DNA of 64,000 nt from Clostridia bacterium. GTDB taxonomy: Bacteria; Bacillota; Clostridia; Oscillospirales; Acutalibacteraceae. Made by a program: the position numbers and the translations under genes. Positions 1-9,253 of this stretch are shown one piece after another (within the stretch, counting starts at the first letter, position 1; each line of letters starts with the position of its first letter). The DNA lies in contig JAFURT010000033.1 in the NCBI GenBank assembly GCA_017471765.1, positions 52,945 to 116,944 of the forward strand. The letters are read 5' to 3'. Under the pieces are notes generated by a model, which was not told the origin of the DNA, did not search any database, and worked only from the letters and a program-made list of their open reading frames with translations.

Positions 1-2
1 GC

Positions 3-1631
3 TATTATCTATTCCACACCATTGTCAACGGCATAAAAAAGCTGTTCCGCACCTGGGTAGCGGTTTTGCTGGGCTTTTTTGTGGTGTGTGGCTTGCTGGG
101 CGGCGTTGTGGGATATACACTGGGCTCTCTGGAAGGGGAGTACAGCTCCTCCTATGAAGAAGATACCTACATTGAGGAAGACCTACCGCTGACCCCGGAG
201 GATACAGCGGCGATGATGACCGTCCTGGAAATGGCGGCCGGGGGAATCATTCTGCTTGTGCTACTGCTGAATGTGTATTCGGCGGATAAAAGCGGCACAA
301 AGATCTTCACCATGCCGGATGTGCAGTTCCTGTTCACTGCCCCCATGAAGCCCCAATCGGTGCTCCTGTTTCGAGTAGTGCTCCAGATGGGGGCCACGCT
401 GTTGGCGTCGGTGTATTTGCTGTTTCAGATTCCAAACCTGGTGCTTAATTTGGGCTTGGATATGGGCATGGTGCTCACCCTCATTGCTTGCTGGATACTG
501 ACATTAGCTCTGGGCCAACTGCTGACGGTGCTTGTCTACACCCTGATTGCCACCCATCCCCGGTTTCGCCCGGTGGTGCGGTATGGGGTGTTTGGCACGG
601 TGGGCGTGCTGGGCGCTTTGCTGTACGGAACTATGCAGGTACAGCAGCTTTCCTTGCCAGCGGCAGCGGTTTGGCTGTTTGGCAGCCCATATACCCGGCT
701 GATTCCCGGTGTGGGCTGGCTGAAGGCGATGGTCGGTTTTGCCGCCGAAGGAGACTGGCTACCGGTGGTCGGCTGTGGGCTGGCCACTGTGGCGCTGTGT
801 GCCCTTATCGTGTTTCTTACCTGGCGGATGAAGGCGGATTTCTACGAGGATGCCCTTGCCGCCGCTACCGAAAAGCAGGAACTGCTCAACGCCGCCGCTG
901 AGGGGCGAGCCGCCAAGCGGAAGAAGGAACGGGCCGACCGTATCCACCGGGATGTGTTGCGCCATGGACAGGGTGGATGGATGTTCCTGCATAAAGGGGT
1001 GGTTAACCATCACCGGTTTGCCGCTTTACGGGTGTTATCCCCCACCGGCATTACGTATTTTTGCGTGTATGTGTTGGCCTCTGTGCTGATTTTGCTGTTA
1101 GGTGGGACAGAGGAAGCCGATGGCCTGCTGTGGGTCCCGGCTGTGGTTGTGGCGGTTATCGCCTTTTTCCGCAACCTGGGCAACCCGGTAGAGGAGGATA
1201 TGCGCGGCCACCTGCTGTATTTGGTGCCGGATAGTCCCCGGAAGAAATTGCTGGCGGCTTTGCTGGCAGGCAGTTATGCGACGTTTATGGATGTATTGCC
1301 CGGCCTGGTGGTAGCCACCCTGCTTCTGCAAGGGAGCGTGATGGAGGCTGTAGGCTGGCTGGCGTTTATTCTTACGCTGGATTTTATGGTGTCAGCGTTG
1401 GGCTTGCTGTTGGGGATGGGCTTGCCCTCCTCTTTGCCCGACCAGGTACACAGACTATTGCAGTTGATGTGTAAAATGCTGTTGGTCATGCTGCCGATGG
1501 TGATGGCCCTCGTTCTGGGTTTTATGTGGAGTGTTACGGCTGGCCTGCTGACAGCGGCCGGTGTGCAGATGGTGCTGGGGCTGGCCTTTTTCCTGCCTGC
1601 CGGCGCTCTGCTGCATGGAGGGAGACGGTGA
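3..1631 (+). CDS. ABC exporter permease-like membrane protein, 5' end outside window
   Basis: The frame is open to the left edge, so the N-terminus is missing; the first visible residues are YYLFHTIVNGIKKLFRTW, before the first hydrophobic segment. The visible part (about 542 residues) has many hydrophobic segments at both ends and a charged, Lys/Arg-rich stretch with RAAKRKKERADR in the middle, probably a cytoplasmic loop. The layout resembles the putative ABC-exporter family (ABC_export), large permeases normally encoded next to an ATPase. That ATPase would lie upstream, outside the window. The stop is followed at once by the next gene, so they are probably co-transcribed. Substrate unknown. 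The family call rests on overall layout, not on a decisive motif. Confidence 0.6.
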   Translation, partial: YYLFHTIVNGIKKLFRTWVAVLLGFFVVCGLLGGVVGYTLGSLEGEYSSSYEEDTYIEEDLPLTPEDTAAMMTVLEMAAGGIILLVLLLNVYSADKSGTKIFTMPDVQFLFTAPMKPQSVLLFRVVLQMGATLLASVYLLFQIPNLVLNLGLDMGMVLTLIACWILTLALGQLLTVLVYTLIATHPRFRPVVRYGVFGTVGVLGALLYGTMQVQQLSLPAAAVWLFGSPYTRLIPGVGWLKAMVGFAAEGDWLPVVGCGLATVALCALIVFLTWRMKADFYEDALAAATEKQELLNAAAEGRAAKRKKERADRIHRDVLRHGQGGWMFLHKGVVNHHRFAALRVLSPTGITYFCVYVLASVLILLLGGTEEADGLLWVPAVVVAVIAFFRNLGNPVEEDMRGHLLYLVPDSPRKKLLAALLAGSYATFMDVLPGLVVATLLLQGSVMEAVGWLAFILTLDFMVSALGLLLGMGLPSSLPDQVHRLLQLMCKMLLVMLPMVMALVLGFMWSVTAGLLTAAGVQMVLGLAFFLPAGALLHGGRR

Positions 1632-1632
1632 G

Positions 1633-2109
1633 ATGAATAACCGACAGAAAGACCGTATTCGGCTGGTCATCCGGATTGTTATGGTGGTGGTGGCGGTGGC
1701 CTTGCTGATTGGCGGGCTGGGGGTCCCTATCGCCAACAATGCGGTGGCATTGGGCATTCAGCGTGACCTGGAGGCGTTGCCTCTGCCGCCGGATACGACC
1801 GTGGAAGAGGCGGTTTCGGGTGCCGGAAAACTGTCCGGCAACGGTAACGGAATGCAATATTTTGGGGCAGTTCTCCTGCACAGCACCCTGTCGCTGGAGC
1901 AACTGAACACCTATTATGTCCAGCATCGCCGGGGGCTGTTTGATTGCCTTGTTGCAGTGCAGGAGGGCAGTGAAATTCAGGTCGCCGACAACGGGAATCT
2001 ATCCTTTTCCACCGCAATGGAAGGGGAGGGCTGGTATATCCTGTATACCTGGGGCGATGCACCAAAGGGGTTGCGTGCCTGGCTGGATACGGATATGCGT
2101 GGACATTGA
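1633..2109 (+). CDS. Hypothetical protein with one N-terminal membrane anchor
   Basis: 158 residues. The start is the ATG one base after the stop of the exporter gene, with a GGAGGGAG ribosome site ending about ten bases upstream. Residues 10-30 form one hydrophobic segment after a basic N-terminus, so the remaining ~125 residues are probably outside the cell, anchored to the membrane. No family recognised. Tight coupling to the exporter permease suggests it is expressed with it, perhaps as an accessory protein, but no motif supports a specific role. Confidence 0.6.
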   Translation: MNNRQKDRIRLVIRIVMVVVAVALLIGGLGVPIANNAVALGIQRDLEALPLPPDTTVEEAVSGAGKLSGNGNGMQYFGAVLLHSTLSLEQLNTYYVQHRRGLFDCLVAVQEGSEIQVADNGNLSFSTAMEGEGWYILYTWGDAPKGLRAWLDTDMRGH

Positions 2110-2167
2110 GCCCGTTTGCGAGTGACAAGGAAAATAACTTTACAGTATATTTTGAGGAGGTAGACCT

Positions 2168-3322
2168 ATGTTTTGTCAAAAATGTCAGCGCCCGAATGAG
2201 GATACATCCGCCTATTGCATTTACTGCGGTGCACCACTGAACCAGCCGGCGGTAGCGGAGGCTGTACAACCTGTTACCCAAACAGCTCCGGCGGTGGTAT
2301 TCCCGGAGCCGGTATCGGCACAGCCGGTACAGCCCCTTCCGGAGCACCCGGTCATTGGTCGCATCAAGGCTTTGGCGTCCTCCACGCTGTTTCTGGTGGC
2401 GGTGATTGCCTTTACGGTGGCGGCCGTGTTGGGGGTGGTGGCTTCTGTGTCCTCTCAGAATGAGCTAACCGCCATGATGAATGAGTATTTTTCTCCCGGG
2501 ATGGAGGATGACCTGGCCGGTCTGTGGCAGGATGAGGGTGCCGCGGACGGACAGGAGTACACCTATTCTGTGGAGTTCGGCAACGGTTTTGCGCTGGCGG
2601 GTATGCTGCCCTCCATCGCTGTCAGCGGTCTGTCAGTGGCGGCTCTCTGGATGCTGTATGCCGCCGGGAAAAATCGGAAAATCCCCGGCATGAAGACCGG
2701 TGGCCTGACCGTCCTGGAGGTGATGAATATCCTCTCCCTGGTGGTAATAGGGCTGGTAACGTTGCTGATGCTGTTGATGGGCCTTCTGCTGGCTGTGACC
2801 TGGGACATGATTATGGCAGAGGCTTTGCTCACCGCCGATTGGGCAGGTGACCCGGCAGAACTGAGCGCTATTGTGTCTGCTGTGTTTGTTGTGTTGTTTG
2901 TGTTCCTTGTGCTGATGATGGCGTTTATGGTACTTTACCAGGTTAAGGTTGTCCTGCTCATCAGCAAGGCAAAGAAGACCGTTATGAGTGGTGTCCCGGT
3001 GGGGAAGGGGTCCTTGTTTGTGGCGGTGATGTGCTACATTTCCGGTGGTTTCAGTGCCGTCGGTGCTGTCTTTGCTGTGCTGTCCGCCGGCATATTTGGC
3101 CTGCTGGCCGGTGCGGCACAGGCGGTGTCGCTGATTGCTTTCGGTATGGTAGCCATGCGGTATCGCACACTGATGCAGGAACTGCAGTTTGTGATGAATC
3201 AGCCGCCCGTGCCCTATGTTTTCGCTCAGCATAATTATGGTGTGCCCGCCCCCGGCAATATGGCGCCGCCGGCGGTTCCCACAGCCCCTGTGGAGACCGC
3301 CAACGATACGCCCTTGTCCTGA
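2168..3322 (+). CDS. Zinc-ribbon membrane protein
   Basis: 384 residues. The N-terminus has two CxxC pairs (FCQKCQRPN and YCIYCGAPL, residues 2-23), a zinc ribbon typical of many Clostridia membrane proteins. A Pro/Val-rich linker follows, then about six hydrophobic segments from residue 70 to 340 and a Pro-rich tail. An AGGAGGT ribosome site sits 6 bases before the ATG. The role is unknown; such proteins are usually annotated only as zinc-ribbon domain proteins. A terminator follows the stop. It may share transcription with the two genes upstream. Confidence 0.7.
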   Translation: MFCQKCQRPNEDTSAYCIYCGAPLNQPAVAEAVQPVTQTAPAVVFPEPVSAQPVQPLPEHPVIGRIKALASSTLFLVAVIAFTVAAVLGVVASVSSQNELTAMMNEYFSPGMEDDLAGLWQDEGAADGQEYTYSVEFGNGFALAGMLPSIAVSGLSVAALWMLYAAGKNRKIPGMKTGGLTVLEVMNILSLVVIGLVTLLMLLMGLLLAVTWDMIMAEALLTADWAGDPAELSAIVSAVFVVLFVFLVLMMAFMVLYQVKVVLLISKAKKTVMSGVPVGKGSLFVAVMCYISGGFSAVGAVFAVLSAGIFGLLAGAAQAVSLIAFGMVAMRYRTLMQELQFVMNQPPVPYVFAQHNYGVPAPGNMAPPAVPTAPVETANDTPLS

Positions 3323-3329
3323 TATACCG

Positions 3330-3368
3330 CTGTCCCCATGGGCTTTCGCCTGTGGGGGCAGTTTTTTT
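3330..3368 (+). terminator. Rho-independent terminator after zinc-ribbon gene
   Basis: A 9-bp stem (arms at 3330-3338 and 3353-3361) with a further GGC/GCC inner stem is followed by seven T residues. It closes the first gene cluster before the nucleoside salvage operon. Confidence 0.8.
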
Positions 3369-3378
3369 CTTCAATCCC

Positions 3379-3407
3379 TTGATTAGCGACGCCTTTTTTG
3401 CTATACT
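3379..3407 (+). promoter_or_regulatory. Sigma-A-type promoter of deoD-deoB-cdd
   Basis: TTGATT (3379-3384), 17-base spacer, TATACT (3402-3407), 45 bases before the deoD start and just after the preceding terminator. Confidence 0.7.
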
Positions 3408-3452
3408 AAACACAGAGAAACCGGCCATGACCGGCAGAAAGGAAGATGCCTT

Positions 3453-4196
3453 ATGTCAAACGCCTATCCTACACCCCATATCAAGGCGACTCCGGCAGAT
3501 TTTGCCCCTACAGTGCTGATGCCCGGCGATCCGTTGCGGTCTCGGTTTATTGCGGAGCAGTATCTCACAGCCCCCCGGCTGGTGAATGATGTCCGGGGCA
3601 TACAGGGCTACACCGGCACCTATAAGGGCGTGCCGGTTTCGGTGATGGCCAGCGGCATGGGTATGCCCTCTATGGCCATCTATTCCTACGAGCTGTTTTC
3701 CTTTTTCGGTGTGGAGACTATCCTGCGTGTAGGCTCAGCCGGGGCTTTGCACCCGGATGTGAAAATCCGGGATATTGTGCTGGGCATGGGCGCCTGTACC
3801 AACTCGAATTTTGCCCACCAGTACCGGCTTCCCGGCACCTTTGCCCCCATCAGCAGTTATAAGGTGCTGCGGACAGCGGCCGACCTGGCTGAAGAGATGG
3901 CCCTGCCTTGCCATGTGGGTAATCTGCTCTCCTCTGACACCTTCTATGGCGATGACGGCTACCTGCCGCCGGAACAGCAGGGGAATGCCGCCTGGAGCCG
4001 TATGGGGGTGCTGGCGGTGGAAATGGAAGCGGCGGCGCTATATATGAATGCGGCTCGTTGCGGCAAGCAGGCGCTGGCCATCTGTACCGTGTCCGACCAC
4101 ATTATAACCGGGGAGGCCACCACCGCCGAGGAGCGCCAGACCTCCTTTACGCAGATGATGGAGCTGGCTCTAGAAACGGCTATTCGACTGGGATAA
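3453..4196 (+). CDS. deoD: Purine-nucleoside phosphorylase, DeoD type
   Basis: 247 residues, close to the usual length of the hexameric bacterial enzyme. It cleaves purine (deoxy)nucleosides with phosphate to give the base and (deoxy)ribose 1-phosphate. Visible signatures: GDPLR at 25-29 (phosphate site), RVGSAG at 92-97, EMEAAALY at 190-197 (sugar site) and SDH at 214-216 with the catalytic Asp. It starts at ATG after AAAGGAAG. deoB follows 10 bases later and isomerises the sugar 1-phosphate made here, so the two form a salvage operon with cdd. Confidence 0.95.
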   Translation: MSNAYPTPHIKATPADFAPTVLMPGDPLRSRFIAEQYLTAPRLVNDVRGIQGYTGTYKGVPVSVMASGMGMPSMAIYSYELFSFFGVETILRVGSAGALHPDVKIRDIVLGMGACTNSNFAHQYRLPGTFAPISSYKVLRTAADLAEEMALPCHVGNLLSSDTFYGDDGYLPPEQQGNAAWSRMGVLAVEMEAAALYMNAARCGKQALAICTVSDHIITGEATTAEERQTSFTQMMELALETAIRLG

Positions 4197-4206
4197 GGAG
4201 GCGCCC

Positions 4207-5382
4207 ATGAAACGGGTATTTCTGTTTGTGTTGGATTCCTGCGGCATCGGGGAAGCGCCGGATGCCGCCGCCTTTGGCGATGTGGGTAGCCATACTTTGC
4301 GTCGTATTTCTGCTTCGCCGGCCTTTTGTGCGGATACTTTGTGCCACCTGGGGCTGGGGCATATTGATGGGCAGGAATATTTACCCGCCGATGCCCCTCT
4401 TACAGCGGCGGTGGCTCGGCTGACCGAGCGTTCTGCCGGTAAGGACACCACCATCGGCCATTGGGAGCTGGCTGGGGTGGTGTCTCCACAGCCGTTGCCC
4501 ACCTATCCGGAGGGATTCCCGGCATCGGTGCTGGAGGCTTTCTCTGCCGCTACCGGCAGGGGCGTGCTGTGCAACCGCCCCTATTCCGGAACGCAGGTGA
4601 TTGCCGATTATGGAGTAGAGCATCTGGAGACAGGCTCGCTGATTGTGTATACCTCGGCGGACAGCGTGTTCCAGATAGCGGCTCACGAGGAGCTGGTGCC
4701 GCCGGAGGAGCTGTACCGCTATTGCCGTATCGCCCGGGACATTTTACAGGGAGAGCATGGTGTCGGACGAGTGATTGCCCGCCCCTTTGTGGGGCAATCT
4801 CCCCATTTTACCCGGACGGCTAACCGGCGGGATTTCTCGCTTATGCCACCGGCACCGACGCTGTTGGATGCCGTATCTGCCGCCGGACAGACGGTGTGGG
4901 CGGTAGGGAAAATCAGCGATATTTTTGCCGGCCGGGGGGTGACGAGAACCACCCTGACCCACGGCAATGGGGAGGGGATGGATGCCGCTATGGAGGCGGT
5001 AAAATCCCCCTTCTGCGGGCTTTGTTTCATCAATCTGGTGGATTTTGATACCTTGTACGGCCACCGGCAGGATGTGGACGGCTATGCCGGCGCACTGGCG
5101 GCGTTTGATCGCTGGCTTCCCGGCTTTATCCAGCAACTTCAGCCGGAGGATCTGCTGGTGATTACCGCCGACCACGGCTGTGACCCCGGGGATAGCCACA
5201 CCGACCATACTCGGGAGTATGTGCCGCTACTATTGTGGGGACAGACTGTTCGCGCCGTTAACCTGGGCACACGCCCCACCTTTGCCGATGTAGGAGCAAC
5301 GGTGGCAGAGTATTTGAACGTGCCGTATGCCGGGGCAGGGGAGAGTCTGTGGCCTGCCATCAGAAAGGAGCCGTTAGTATGA
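4207..5382 (+). CDS. deoB: Phosphopentomutase
   Basis: 391 residues, full length for this alkaline-phosphatase-superfamily enzyme. It converts (deoxy)ribose 1-phosphate to the 5-phosphate, feeding nucleoside sugars into central metabolism. Metal-ligand and active-site motifs are present: FVLDSCGIGEAPDA at 7-20, GKDTTIGHWE at 78-87 with the phosphorylated Thr, and a C-terminal ADHGCDPGDSHTDHTRE segment carrying the other manganese ligands. An AAGGAGG site precedes the ATG. Its stop overlaps the start of cdd (ATGA), indicating translational coupling. Confidence 0.95.
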   Translation: MKRVFLFVLDSCGIGEAPDAAAFGDVGSHTLRRISASPAFCADTLCHLGLGHIDGQEYLPADAPLTAAVARLTERSAGKDTTIGHWELAGVVSPQPLPTYPEGFPASVLEAFSAATGRGVLCNRPYSGTQVIADYGVEHLETGSLIVYTSADSVFQIAAHEELVPPEELYRYCRIARDILQGEHGVGRVIARPFVGQSPHFTRTANRRDFSLMPPAPTLLDAVSAAGQTVWAVGKISDIFAGRGVTRTTLTHGNGEGMDAAMEAVKSPFCGLCFINLVDFDTLYGHRQDVDGYAGALAAFDRWLPGFIQQLQPEDLLVITADHGCDPGDSHTDHTREYVPLLLWGQTVRAVNLGTRPTFADVGATVAEYLNVPYAGAGESLWPAIRKEPLV

Positions 5383-5786
5383 CAAAGGAAGCCCTGTGTG
5401 AACTGGCTATTGCCGCCCGGGAGCAGGCGTATGCCCCTTATTCCGGATATACGGTAGGGGCGGCCCTGTTGGCGGCAGACGGCCATGTGTATACCGGTTG
5501 TAACATCGAGAATGCGGCTTTTACGCCTACTGTGTGTGCGGAACGTACCGCTATCTTCAAGGCGGTCAGCGAAGGCGAGCGTAAATTTACCATGATGGCG
5601 GTAGCCGGTGGCAAGGCAGGGCAGCCCGGTGAAGCTTTCCCTCCTTGTGGCGTGTGCCGCCAGGTGCTGGCGGAGTTTTGCCCACCGGATTTTCCCATTT
5701 TGTTGGCAGAGACCGGAGGACGCTACACCACCTATACGCTGGCGGAGATACTGCCTCTGGCCTTTACGCCGAAACATGTCGATTGA
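5379..5786 (+). CDS. cdd: Cytidine deaminase
   Basis: 135 residues, the length of the small tetrameric enzyme. It deaminates cytidine and deoxycytidine to uridine forms. The zinc site is intact: CAE at 53-55 (Cys53 ligand, Glu55 proton shuttle) and PPCGVC at 88-93 (Cys90 and Cys93 ligands). Start chosen at the ATG overlapping the deoB stop because AAAGGAG lies 8 bases upstream; an upstream in-frame ATG lies inside deoB. Third gene of the nucleoside salvage operon. Confidence 0.95.
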   Translation: MTKEALCELAIAAREQAYAPYSGYTVGAALLAADGHVYTGCNIENAAFTPTVCAERTAIFKAVSEGERKFTMMAVAGGKAGQPGEAFPPCGVCRQVLAEFCPPDFPILLAETGGRYTTYTLAEILPLAFTPKHVD

Positions 5787-5789
5787 CCC

Positions 5790-5818
5790 TTTACAAAATG
5801 CCGGTTTTATGCTAAAAT
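5790..5818 (+). promoter_or_regulatory. Sigma-A-type promoter of ppa
   Basis: TTTACA (5790-5795), 17-base spacer, TAAAAT (5813-5818). The -35 begins right after the cdd stop codon, so ppa has its own start of transcription. Confidence 0.6.
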
Positions 5819-5848
5819 AGGACAATCTTAAGAAAAGGAGAGAATGGT

Positions 5849-6388
5849 ATGTCGAATATATGGCACGATATATCTCCCGACCGGATCAAGCCGGAGGATT
5901 TCATCTGCGTGGTGGAGATCCCTAAGGGGAGCAAGAAAAAGTACGAATTAGATAAAGAAACAGGTCTTATCATTCTCGACCGTATCCTGTACACCTCCAC
6001 CCATTATCCGGCAAACTATGGATTTATTCCCCGCACTTACGGCGATGACGGCGACCCGCTGGACGTGCTGTTGGTGTGTTCGCAATCTCTTGATCCCATG
6101 ACACTGGTGCGAGCCTATCCCATCGGCGTGATTACCATGCTGGATAGCGGACACAATGACGAGAAAATTATTGCCGTACCTTTTAATGACCCCAACTACA
6201 ATATGTACACAGACATTGACCAGTTGCCCCAGCATATCTTTGATGAGATGCGGCATTTCTTCTCTGTGTACAAGAATCTGGAAAACAAATCTACCGCTGT
6301 AGACGAGGTTTCTGCCCGTGAGGTGGCGATTGGAGTTGTGGATGAAGCCATTAATCGCTATGTGGACAAGTTTTGTAAAGCACGCTGA
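5849..6388 (+). CDS. ppa: Inorganic pyrophosphatase, family I
   Basis: 179 residues, a normal length for the soluble family I enzyme. It hydrolyses pyrophosphate to two phosphates in the cytosol, driving biosynthetic reactions. The signature with metal-binding Asp residues, DDGDPLDVLL, is at 66-75. NYGFIPRTYG at 56-65 is also typical. The ATG is preceded by AAGGAGAG. It has its own promoter and terminator, so it is a single-gene unit. Confidence 0.95.
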   Translation: MSNIWHDISPDRIKPEDFICVVEIPKGSKKKYELDKETGLIILDRILYTSTHYPANYGFIPRTYGDDGDPLDVLLVCSQSLDPMTLVRAYPIGVITMLDSGHNDEKIIAVPFNDPNYNMYTDIDQLPQHIFDEMRHFFSVYKNLENKSTAVDEVSAREVAIGVVDEAINRYVDKFCKAR

Positions 6389-6398
6389 TTGTCTTTTC

Positions 6399-6432
6399 GC
6401 CGTCCACCCCTGTTAAGGAGTGGACGGCTTTT
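6399..6432 (+). terminator. Terminator after ppa
   Basis: Perfect 9-bp stem GCCGTCCAC (6399-6407) / GTGGACGGC (6420-6428) followed by TTTT. Confidence 0.8.
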
Positions 6433-6455
6433 AGTTTTAAAAAAGTGAGGAAGTT

Positions 6456-7805
6456 ATGAGCGAGAAACGAAGTGGATTCAGTAGCCGTATCGGTTTTGTA
6501 CTGGCGGCCGCCGGTTCGGCGGTAGGGCTGGGGAACCTGTGGCGTTTTCCCTATCTGGCCGCCCGGTATGGCGGTGGTATTTTTCTGCTGGTGTATTTGG
6601 TGCTGGCGCTGACTTTAGGCTTTACGTTGATGCTGGCAGAGATAGCCATCGGGCGTAAGACCGGCTTGAGCGCCATCGGTGCTTTCCGGTCACTGAATAA
6701 AAAATATACCTTTATCGGCTACCTGGCCTCCATTCCTCCCGTCATTATTCTGCCGTATTATTGTGTCATTGGCGGATGGGTGACTAAGTATCTGTTTGTG
6801 TATCTGACAGGACAGGGGGGAGCGGCAACACAACCGTCCTATTTTGATAACTTTGTTGTCCAGCCGTTGCAACCGGTGCTGTGGTTTGCTCTGTTTCTTG
6901 GTGTCACTGCCTTGGTGGTGCTGCTGGGTGTGGAAAAAGGCATCGAAAAGGTGAGCAAATGGATGATGCCTGTGCTGGTGGTGCTTAGCCTGTTTATGGC
7001 GGTGTATGTGCTGTTTTTGCCCGGCGCCTTGGACGGTGTGGTGTACTATCTGAAGCCGGATTTTAGCCATTTTTCCGCTAAGACCGTTTTGGCGGCGATG
7101 GGGCAACTGTTCTACTCCATGTCCTTGGCCATGGGCATTATGGTCACCTACGGTTCCTATATGAAAAAGGAGGACGACCTGACCGGGGCGGTGCATCAGA
7201 TTGAAATATTTGATACCGGTATCGCTTTTTTGTCGGGTTTGATGATTGTTCCGGCGGTATTTGCTTTTTCCGGTGGTGACCCGGAGGCGCTGGGGCAGGG
7301 CACCAGCCTGATGTTCAAGACCTTGCCCCAGGTATTTCATCATATGCCGGGGGGCCATATTATCGGCGGTGTCTTTTTCTTGCTGGTGTTGTTGGCGGCG
7401 CTGACATCTTCCATCTCGCTGATGGAAACAGTGGTATCCATCCTGCAGGATCGGCTGAAATGGAGCCGTCGTGTCACTTGCCTTGCGGTGCTGGGCCTCA
7501 GCGTTCTTCTTGGCGTTCCCTCCTCGCTGGGTAAGGGGGCCTGGAATCACATCCGGCTGTTGGGAAATGATTTCTTCGACTTCTTTGATTTTGCCGCCAA
7601 CAGCGTTGTCATGCCTGTTGTGGCTATCCTTATCTGCCTGTTTGTGGGCTATGTGCTGAAGCCTAAGACCATCATTGAGGAGGCACGTCTGAGCCGGCGA
7701 AATGCGACCCTGTTTACGGTTATCATCCGGTATGTGGCGCCTGTCTGCATCCTGCTGATTCTGATTACCTCGGTGCTGGATGAGCTGGGCCTGTTCTCTT
7801 TCTGA
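6456..7805 (+). CDS. Sodium-dependent transporter, NSS/SNF family
   Basis: 449 residues with about 11 hydrophobic segments, typical of bacterial neurotransmitter:sodium symporters, which import amino acids or related solutes with Na+. The first helix carries the family signature: GFVLAAAGSAVGLGNLWRFP at 11-30, with the Na+/substrate-binding unwound part. ATG start with a GTGAGG site. The substrate cannot be told from sequence; tryptophan, leucine or other amino acids are all possible. It is followed by a terminator, so apparently transcribed alone. Confidence 0.9.
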   Translation: MSEKRSGFSSRIGFVLAAAGSAVGLGNLWRFPYLAARYGGGIFLLVYLVLALTLGFTLMLAEIAIGRKTGLSAIGAFRSLNKKYTFIGYLASIPPVIILPYYCVIGGWVTKYLFVYLTGQGGAATQPSYFDNFVVQPLQPVLWFALFLGVTALVVLLGVEKGIEKVSKWMMPVLVVLSLFMAVYVLFLPGALDGVVYYLKPDFSHFSAKTVLAAMGQLFYSMSLAMGIMVTYGSYMKKEDDLTGAVHQIEIFDTGIAFLSGLMIVPAVFAFSGGDPEALGQGTSLMFKTLPQVFHHMPGGHIIGGVFFLLVLLAALTSSISLMETVVSILQDRLKWSRRVTCLAVLGLSVLLGVPSSLGKGAWNHIRLLGNDFFDFFDFAANSVVMPVVAILICLFVGYVLKPKTIIEEARLSRRNATLFTVIIRYVAPVCILLILITSVLDELGLFSF

Positions 7806-7817
7806 TTGATTATGCGG

Positions 7818-7857
7818 AATGCCTTTTCGGCCATCGGTCGGAAGGGCATTTCTTTTT
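7818..7857 (+). terminator. Terminator after the NSS transporter
   Basis: Imperfect stem with AATGCC (7818-7823) and GGCATT (7845-7850) as outer arms, a CGGCCATCGGTCG centre, and a T-rich tail. Confidence 0.65.
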
Positions 7858-7884
7858 GTGGGGAGCAAACAACCGGATTTCCGG

Positions 7885-7913
7885 TTGCAACGGATGCGGC
7901 TTTGTGGTACAAT
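7885..7913 (+). promoter_or_regulatory. Sigma-A-type promoter of the MFS/GH2 operon
   Basis: TTGCAA (7885-7890), 17-base spacer, TACAAT (7908-7913). Its position shows that translation must begin downstream of ~7920, supporting the TTG start of the MFS gene. Confidence 0.7.
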
Positions 7914-7945
7914 ATGGGGAGTATTATAGAAATGAGGGATGGATT

Positions 7946-9253
7946 TTGCAACGTACAAAGCAGTCGGCCCGCTTTTGGCTGGCCTTGTGTATTTTCGGCC
8001 TGACCGGTCAGGTGGCCTGGGTGGTGGAAAATATGTATTTCAATGTGTTCCTTTACCAGATGTTCCACGCTTCGGCGGCTTCCATCTCCGCCATGGTGGC
8101 GGCCAGTGCGGTGTCCGCCACCGTCACTACGCTGCTGGTGGGGGCACTGTCCGATAAGGTCGGTCGCCGCCGGATCTTTATTTGCGCCGGCTATATCCTG
8201 TGGGGGCTGTCAATCTGCGCTTTCGCTCTGTTACGGGTGGATTACCTGTCCAGTCTGTTCCCCACGCTGTCTGCGGCGGCGGTGGGGGTGACGCTGGTGA
8301 TTATCCTGGACTGCGTGATGACCTTTTTCGGCTCGGCGGCCAACGATGCCTGCTATAATGCCTGGCTGACCGATTCCACCGACCACACCAACCGTGGTGC
8401 GGCAGAAGGAATCAACGCCATGATGCCGCTGATGGCGATTTTGGTGGTGTTTGGCGGCTTTATGTCCTTCGATCTCACCCAGCAGAGTAGCTGGACGGCT
8501 ATTTTCCTGCTGATTGGCGGGGCAGTGGTGGTCATTGGTGTGCTGGGCTTTTTCCTCATCCGGGATACAGCGGTGAAAACCGAGGAGAACGGTCACTATT
8601 TCCGCAATATCGTCTACGGCTTCCGCCTCTCGGTGGTGCGGAAAAATCCGGTGCTGTACGCCACTCTGCTGGCCTTTGCAGTGTTTGGCATTTCCATTCA
8701 GATTTTCATGCCGTATCTCATTCTCTATTACACCGAAACGCTGAAGATGGCAGACTATGTGCTGGTGATGGCACCGGCCATCCTGCTGGCCTCGGTGGCT
8801 ACGGCATTTTATGGCCGTCTGTATGACCGTGTGGGCTTCGCCCGGTCTGTTATCCCGGCGATGCTGTTATTGCTGGCAGGCTATGGGGTGCTGTATGTTT
8901 GCCGTGCTACCTTGCCGGTGTTTATCGGCTCGCTTTTGATGATGACCGGTTATCTGGCCGGGATGGCGGTGTTTGGCGCTATGCTCCGTGACCACACCCC
9001 GGAGAATAAAGCCGGCATGTTCCAGGGCCTGCGGATCGTGGCCCAGGTGCTTATCCCGGGTATTATCGGTCCGGCTATCGGAGCGGCTGTGTTGCAGAAT
9101 GCAGAAACGGTGGTCAACACCGACGGCACGACCTCCTTCATTCCCAACGCCGGTATTTTCCTGGCCGCCGCTGTGGCCGCCCTGGTGGTAGCCTGTCCGC
9201 TGTGGCTGGTGTTACGGCTGAAAAAGCAGGAGGTGTCTGACCGTGAAAACTAA
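7946..9253 (+). CDS. MFS transporter, probably for a glycoside
   Basis: About 435 residues with roughly 12 hydrophobic segments. The conserved loop between helices 2 and 3 reads GALSDKVGRRRIF, the classic major-facilitator motif. I chose TTG at 7946 (MQRTKQSARFW) because a promoter sits at 7885-7913 and GAGGGATGG precedes it; a longer ATG frame beginning at 7856 would start upstream of the promoter. The end overlaps the GH2 gene by 11 bases, so transporter and glycosidase are co-expressed. It probably brings in the sugar conjugate that the GH2 enzyme cleaves; this is inference from context. Confidence 0.85.
   Translation: MQRTKQSARFWLALCIFGLTGQVAWVVENMYFNVFLYQMFHASAASISAMVAASAVSATVTTLLVGALSDKVGRRRIFICAGYILWGLSICAFALLRVDYLSSLFPTLSAAAVGVTLVIILDCVMTFFGSAANDACYNAWLTDSTDHTNRGAAEGINAMMPLMAILVVFGGFMSFDLTQQSSWTAIFLLIGGAVVVIGVLGFFLIRDTAVKTEENGHYFRNIVYGFRLSVVRKNPVLYATLLAFAVFGISIQIFMPYLILYYTETLKMADYVLVMAPAILLASVATAFYGRLYDRVGFARSVIPAMLLLLAGYGVLYVCRATLPVFIGSLLMMTGYLAGMAVFGAMLRDHTPENKAGMFQGLRIVAQVLIPGIIGPAIGAAVLQNAETVVNTDGTTSFIPNAGIFLAAAVAALVVACPLWLVLRLKKQEVSDREN

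Noticed and set aside
6690-7958. 422-codon minus-strand frame opposite the NSS transporter
   Set aside because: Translation is rich in His, Gln, Asn and Arg, as expected for the antisense of membrane-helix codons; it has no start signal.
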